DNA from: Faecalibacterium sp. UBA7177
Lineage (GTDB): Bacteria > Bacillota > Clostridia > Oscillospirales > Ruminococcaceae
Length of the DNA: 8,538 bases
Assembly (NCBI GenBank): GCA_002491225.1
Contig: DKVN01000038.1
Location: 1-8,538, forward strand
Direction of reading: 5' to 3'
The position numbers and the translations under genes were made by a program. Of the stretch, positions 4,980 through 8,538 are shown piece by piece. Position 1 is the stretch's first letter. The number at the start of each line of letters is the position of its first letter. The notes under the pieces were generated by a model. That model did no database searches and was not told the DNA's origin. It saw nothing but the letters and a program-made list of their open reading frames with translations.

Positions 4980-7274
4980 ATGGGAGACTCTGCGCATTCC
5001 GCCGCGCGCACCGGCGCGGGGGCGGGCGGCTGGCTGCGGCGGCACCGGGTGTGGCTGCAGCTGGCGGCCCTGGCCCTGGCCTGCCTGCTGGCGCTGGGCT
5101 GGGGCTGGCTGGTGACCACCCGCGCCGCGGACGGGCGCGACCGGTACCAGATCGTCAACGACGAGTACAGCGTCACCCTTGCCCCCGCCGACCCGGCGTG
5201 CGGGCTCGAGCAGGCCATCCTGGCCGGGCCGGATACCCCGCTTTACGGGGTGCGGCTGCTGTTTACCACCTATGACCGGGTGGCGCACGGCACTCTTTTT
5301 GTGGATCTGCTGGACGAGGCAGGTATCCCCTTGGCCCATGCCTCCTGCGCGATGACCGAGCTGCTGGACAACACCTTTATGGCCCTGATCTTCGACACAC
5401 CGGTCTTTCCACAGGCGGAAAACACCCCCTACACCCTGCGCGTCACCACCGCGCCCGACACCGCGGAGGATCGGGTGGGCCTCTGGTGCAGCGAGACGGC
5501 GATGCCCGGCTTTGGATTGACCGACCCGGCCGCCCCGCAGGCGGGCGGGGCGGGGCAGACCGCGGCGCTGCAGTATGTGGTGGACCACACCGGAAACTGG
5601 GCCGACCGGCTCTTTTGGGCGCCCGCGGCCCTGCTGGCGCTGGCGGTGCTGGGCGGCTGGTGGCTGGCGGCGGTGAAACAGGTGAGTGCCTGGCGGCTCT
5701 TCTGCGCCGCGGCGGGGGTGCTGGGGCTCTGCTTTGCGCTGGTGACCCCGCCGCTGGCCGCGCCGGACGAGTACAGTCATGCGGCGGCCAGCTACGCGAT
5801 GGCCAGCCGGATGCTGGGCCAGCCGGACTTTGACGAGGAGGGCCGCCTGCTGATGCGCCCCTGCGACGCGCCCTATATGACCGACGAGACCGGCGAGGCG
5901 GGGATGTTCGCCTACAAGCGGCTGGCGCAGGGGCTCGGCGAGGTGGGCTGCGCGGGGCAGGTGAGCGAGCCGGTCAAGGTGAGCGCGCCCTATGAGCCGT
6001 TTGGGCTTTTGTACCTGGCCCCCGCGCTCGGGGTGCTGGCGGCCCGGCTGCTGGGGCTGGGCTTTTACGGCATGCTGCTGGCCGGGCGGCTGGCGAACCT
6101 CGCCCTGTACATCGGGCTGGCGGGCGCTGCGGTGCGGCGGATGCCCGTTGCGAAGAATATGCTCTTCTGCGTGGGGCTGCTGCCCATGTGTTTGCAGCTG
6201 GCGGCGAGCTTTTCGCCGGACGCGCTGGTGCTGGGGCTGAGCTTTGCGCTGTTTGCCCTCGCGCTCGAGTGCGCGGATCAGAATTGCTCGGTGAGCGGGC
6301 GGCAGGCGGCGGGGCTGGCGATCCTCTCGGCCCTGCTGGCCCCCTGCAAGGCCATCTATCTCGGGCTGGCGGCGCTCTGCTTTGCCATCCCGGCAGAGCG
6401 GTTTGCCCGGCCGGGAGCGCGGCTGTCCGGGGTGCGGAGGGCCCGGCTGCTGCGGCTGGGCTGCTGCGGCGCGGCGCTGGCAAGCTGGTGCGCGGTGCAT
6501 CTGGAGTATCTGGGCTATACCTTCCGGGATCTTGACCTCGGGCTGCTGCCCGCGCTGGCGGTGGCCGCGGTGGCCGCGGCGGGGCTCTGGTACGCGCTGC
6601 GCGGGCCGGAGAGCGGCCCCACCCCCGCGCAGAAAAAGCTGCTGCTGGCCCTTTGCGGCGCGGCGGCGGTGGGGGGCGCGGCGTTTGTGTTGCTGTTTTC
6701 CCACATGGGTGGGCAGCTCACCCCCGAGGAGTTGGCCGCCGCCATGCAGCCCAACGGCGACTCGGCCTACACCTGGTCGATGGGCTATCTGCTGCGGCAT
6801 CTGCCCGGCGCGGCCAAGCTGCTGATGGCCACGATCACCGACACCGCCCCCCAGCTGCTGCAGGGGCTGCTGGGCACCGCGCTGGGCGAGCCGATCGTCT
6901 TTACGGCCGAGGCAAGCTGGATCTACACCCTCGCGCTGGCCGGGCTGCTGGCGGTGAGCGCGCTGCGCAGGGCCGGGCAGCCCGCCCGGCTCACCTCCGC
7001 CCAGCGCTGGCTGGTGGGGGCGCTGGCCCTGCTGGCGGCGGGGCTCTCGGTGCTGGCCTGCCTGATGTGGACTCCGGTCAACTACGACCACCTCTTTGGC
7101 TGGCAGGGGCGGTATCTGCTGCCGGTGCTGCCGCTGGCCCTGCTGCTGTGGGGCGAAAACCGCACCCTCGTGCTGGCGCGGGAGGCCGAGCCGGACGCCG
7201 CTGTGCGGGTGGGCGGCATCGCCCTGACCGCCCTGGTGCTGCTGCAGGCGGTGGGACTGTACGCGGCGCTGTGA
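4980..7274 (+). CDS. DUF2142-type polytopic membrane protein
   Basis: This is a large predicted membrane protein of the DUF2142 group; its biochemical role is unproven. Such proteins are usually found with cell-surface polysaccharide genes and resemble GT-C-like membrane enzymes. The 764-aa product has a first membrane segment at about 24-46 and a mixed extracytoplasmic domain at 47-210. A long series of hydrophobic segments follows, roughly at 212-256, 340-385, 395-430, 442-472, 490-540, 555-574, 646-698, 711-724 and 744-762. Family signatures are VTPPLAAPDEYSHAAASYA (255-273), AGRLANL (368-374), SPDAL (412-416) and, near the end, GWQGRYLLPVLPL (707-719). The ATG at 4980 follows AAGGGGG (4966-4972) by 7 nt; a TTG at 4959 and a GTG at 4977 are in frame but less likely. 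It has its own promoter and no polysaccharide cluster around it, though the nucleotidyltransferase upstream could supply activated sugars. A few short hydrophilic loops carry acidic residues, and no peptidase or kinase motif is seen. Confidence 0.85.
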   Translation: MGDSAHSAARTGAGAGGWLRRHRVWLQLAALALACLLALGWGWLVTTRAADGRDRYQIVNDEYSVTLAPADPACGLEQAILAGPDTPLYGVRLLFTTYDRVAHGTLFVDLLDEAGIPLAHASCAMTELLDNTFMALIFDTPVFPQAENTPYTLRVTTAPDTAEDRVGLWCSETAMPGFGLTDPAAPQAGGAGQTAALQYVVDHTGNWADRLFWAPAALLALAVLGGWWLAAVKQVSAWRLFCAAAGVLGLCFALVTPPLAAPDEYSHAAASYAMASRMLGQPDFDEEGRLLMRPCDAPYMTDETGEAGMFAYKRLAQGLGEVGCAGQVSEPVKVSAPYEPFGLLYLAPALGVLAARLLGLGFYGMLLAGRLANLALYIGLAGAAVRRMPVAKNMLFCVGLLPMCLQLAASFSPDALVLGLSFALFALALECADQNCSVSGRQAAGLAILSALLAPCKAIYLGLAALCFAIPAERFARPGARLSGVRRARLLRLGCCGAALASWCAVHLEYLGYTFRDLDLGLLPALAVAAVAAAGLWYALRGPESGPTPAQKKLLLALCGAAAVGGAAFVLLFSHMGGQLTPEELAAAMQPNGDSAYTWSMGYLLRHLPGAAKLLMATITDTAPQLLQGLLGTALGEPIVFTAEASWIYTLALAGLLAVSALRRAGQPARLTSAQRWLVGALALLAAGLSVLACLMWTPVNYDHLFGWQGRYLLPVLPLALLLWGENRTLVLAREAEPDAAVRVGGIALTALVLLQAVGLYAAL

Positions 7275-7307
7275 GGGGGCCTGTGGGCGGCTTTGCGCCG
7301 TGCCCCC
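7275..7307 (+). terminator. Possible hairpin terminator of the DUF2142 gene
   Basis: Directly after the stop codon GGGGGC (7275-7280) can pair with GCCCCC (7302-7307), with an inner GGCG/CGCC pair (7286-7289, 7296-7299). A second stem, 7333-7342 with 7349-7358 (10 bp with one wobble), lies a little further on. Neither is followed by a real T-tract, so termination here is uncertain. Confidence 0.35.
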
Positions 7308-7406
7308 CGGCGGGTCTGTTTGCCCTGATTTGCGCCCGTGCGCCATGCCGCGCGGGCGGCGGTGCATAAAAATCGACCAAAAGCGCCCGAACTGCCCGGT
7401 TCCATC

Positions 7407-7435
7407 TTGACTTTGCGGGCCGTTCAGGATACAAT
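7407..7435 (+). promoter_or_regulatory. Sigma-A promoter of pckA
   Basis: TTGACT (7407-7412; five of six bases) and TACAAT (7430-7435; five of six) are 17 bp apart, the best promoter match in the window. The predicted start near 7442 gives a leader of about 300 nt that includes the inserted element at 7521-7698. No comparable promoter is seen between that element and the pckA start. No clear cre or other operator is recognised. Confidence 0.75.
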
Positions 7436-7520
7436 ACCGTAAAAAGGGTTTGTTTCTTTTATCACAAAGGGTCGGGGGGCCGCCACAGGGCCGCGGCCCG
7501 GACGTGAAGAGGGAACATTC

Positions 7521-7698
7521 TAAGGCAACACCGCACAATTCACGGCTGACGCCTTAAGCACCATCTCGCTTGCAAATTTTCCGCCATATTTCACAAAAAT
7601 CCTCGGCAATCCACCAAGGATTGCCTGCGGTTTTTGCTTCATCTGACGAAAAATTTGCCGACGCGATCTGGTACTTAGAATTGTGCGGTGCTGCCCTA
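7521..7698. mobile_element. MITE-like element with terminal inverted repeats in the pckA leader
   Basis: The ends are 19-bp inverted repeats: AGGCAACACCGCACAATTC (7523-7541), and the complement of 7678-7696, which reads GGGCAGCACCGCACAATTC, two mismatches. A TA dinucleotide flanks each side (7521-7522 and 7697-7698), as expected if TA is the duplicated target. Inside, GCAAATTTT-type strings near 7572-7582 and 7648-7659 are again inverted, and GGCAATCC (7605-7612) pairs with GGATTGCC (7618-7625) around ACCAA at the centre. The whole unit can fold into one long imperfect hairpin. It is far more AT-rich than its surroundings and encodes no transposase. TA targets with such ends suggest a non-autonomous relative of an IS630/Tc1-type element; that family link is inference. 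Confidence 0.7.
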
Positions 7699-7721
7699 AT
7701 AAAAACCACCCTTAATTCTGT

Positions 7722-7733
7722 AAAGGAAAGAGG
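7722..7733 (+). promoter_or_regulatory. Ribosome-binding site of pckA
   Basis: AAAGGAAAGAGG contains two overlapping purine-rich sites; AGAGG (7729-7733) stands 9 nt before the ATG at 7743. It lies outside the inserted element, in the native sequence retained next to the gene. Confidence 0.8.
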
Positions 7734-7742
7734 TCATTCATC

Positions 7743-8538
7743 ATGAAAAGCATTGATCTGAGCCGTTATGGGATCACCGGTGTGACCGAGATCGTCCACA
7801 ACCCCTCGTATGAGACCCTGTTTGCCGAGGAGACCAAGGAGGGCCTGACCGGCTACGACAAGGGCCAGGTCAGCGAGCTGGGCGCTGTCAACGTGATGAC
7901 CGGTGTCTATACCGGCCGCTCGCCCAAGGACAAGTATATCGTCATGGACGAGAACTCGAAGGACACCGTCTGGTGGACCAGCGACGAGTACAAAAACGAC
8001 AACCACCCGATGAGCGAGGAAGTATGGGCCAAGATGAAGAAGGTGGCCCAGAACCAGCTGTCCGGCAAGCGGCTGTTTGTGGTGGACGCCTTCTGCGGCG
8101 CCAACAAGGACACCCGCATGGCCATCCGCTTTATCATGGAGGTGGCGTGGCAGGCCCATTTCGTGGCCAACATGTTCATCAAGCCCTCGGCCGAGGAGCT
8201 GGACGCCTTTGAGCCGGACTTTGTCGTCTACACCGCCTCCAAGGCCAAGGTGGAGAACTACAAGGAGCTGGGCCTCAACAGCGAGACGGTCGTGGCCTTC
8301 AACATCACCAGCCGCGAGCAGGTGATCCTGAACACCTGGTACGGCGGCGAGATGAAGAAGGGTATGTTCTCGATGATGAACTACTACCTGCCGCTCAAGG
8401 GCATTGCCGCGATGCACTGCTCGGCCAACACCGACATGAACGGCGAGAACACCGCCATCTTCTTTGGCCTGTCCGGCACCGGCAAGACCACCCTCTCCAC
8501 CGACCCCAAGCGCCTGTTGATCGGCGACGACGAGCACG
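7743..8538 (+). CDS. pckA: Phosphoenolpyruvate carboxykinase (ATP), 5' part
   Basis: This cytoplasmic enzyme interconverts oxaloacetate plus ATP with PEP, CO2 and ADP. In fermenting gut anaerobes it often runs towards oxaloacetate to fix CO2 and make ATP. The first 265 codons are present and the gene runs off the window (the family is about 530 aa). Visible motifs are the substrate-binding TGRSPKDK (57-64), the PEPCK-ATP signature YYLPLKGIAAMHCSANTD (214-231), the kinase-1a P-loop GLSGTGKTT (242-250), and the start of the kinase-2 metal site GDDEH (261-265). The ATP-type signatures rule out the GTP form. The start is fixed by the ribosome-binding site at 7722-7733 and family similarity. Codons are strongly biased to AAG, AAC, GAC, CTG and GGC, with fewer GGG/CGG codons than in the neighbours, as in a highly expressed gene. 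Confidence 0.97.
   Translation, partial: MKSIDLSRYGITGVTEIVHNPSYETLFAEETKEGLTGYDKGQVSELGAVNVMTGVYTGRSPKDKYIVMDENSKDTVWWTSDEYKNDNHPMSEEVWAKMKKVAQNQLSGKRLFVVDAFCGANKDTRMAIRFIMEVAWQAHFVANMFIKPSAEELDAFEPDFVVYTASKAKVENYKELGLNSETVVAFNITSREQVILNTWYGGEMKKGMFSMMNYYLPLKGIAAMHCSANTDMNGENTAIFFGLSGTGKTTLSTDPKRLLIGDDEH

Noticed and set aside
3887..5218. 443-codon - strand frame opposite the nucleotidyltransferase
   Set aside because: It runs through the terminator and promoter region at 4860-4938 and has no family resemblance; it is explained by GC bias.
7471..7500. Stem GGGCCGC (7477-7483) with GCGGCCC (7493-7499) as a terminator
   Set aside because: No T-tract follows and it lies within the predicted pckA leader; short stems of this kind are expected by chance at this GC content.
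4713..7538. 941-codon - strand frame opposite the DUF2142 gene
   Set aside because: It is very Gln/Arg/Pro/His-rich, spans two genes, a terminator and part of the inserted element, and lacks any domain motif; the + strand protein has clear membrane segments and signatures.
7442..7742. Riboswitch in the pckA leader
   Set aside because: The structured part is explained by an element with terminal inverted repeats and TA flanks; no conserved riboswitch core is recognised.

Overview
The window is a GC-rich stretch of a Gram-positive genome with strongly G/C-ending codons. Its Shine-Dalgarno sequences are strong, its promoters are sigma-A-like, and it carries the dipicolinate synthase pair dpaA-dpaB. 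Together these suggest an endospore-forming (or ancestrally spore-forming) member of the Clostridia. A high-GC Oscillospiraceae/Ruminococcaceae gut bacterium is the best guess; this is inferred from gene content and style, not from a marker gene.

Layout, left to right. Positions 27-59 hold an intrinsic terminator for a + strand gene that lies before the window. murC (peptidoglycan synthesis) follows on the - strand, convergent with that gene. A compact AT-rich island (about 1500-1600) then drives murC leftwards and a 74-residue unknown protein rightwards. It contains a perfect 9-bp inverted repeat centred on an extended -10 box. A region without genes (1830-2188) holds a 26-bp interrupted hairpin, three degenerate copies of a 15-bp GC-rich motif, and a good match to a sigma-K (late mother-cell) promoter. 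That promoter sits before the overlapping dpaA-dpaB pair, which makes dipicolinic acid for the spore core. Next come two single-gene units with their own promoters: a sugar-phosphate-type nucleotidyltransferase closed by a strong terminator, and a DUF2142-type polytopic membrane protein. The -35 box of the latter lies in the T-tract of that terminator. The window ends inside pckA (ATP-type PEP carboxykinase). Its predicted transcript has a leader of about 300 nt, into which a 178-bp MITE-like element with terminal inverted repeats has been inserted.

The genes do not form one pathway. They are separately transcribed housekeeping (murC, pckA), sporulation (dpaAB) and envelope/sugar genes (nucleotidyltransferase, DUF2142). 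I do not see a new multi-gene system. The points most worth following are the element in the pckA leader, which has a reading frame open right across it; the palindromic bidirectional promoter at murC; the sigma-K promoter match; and a long low-complexity insertion in DpaA.
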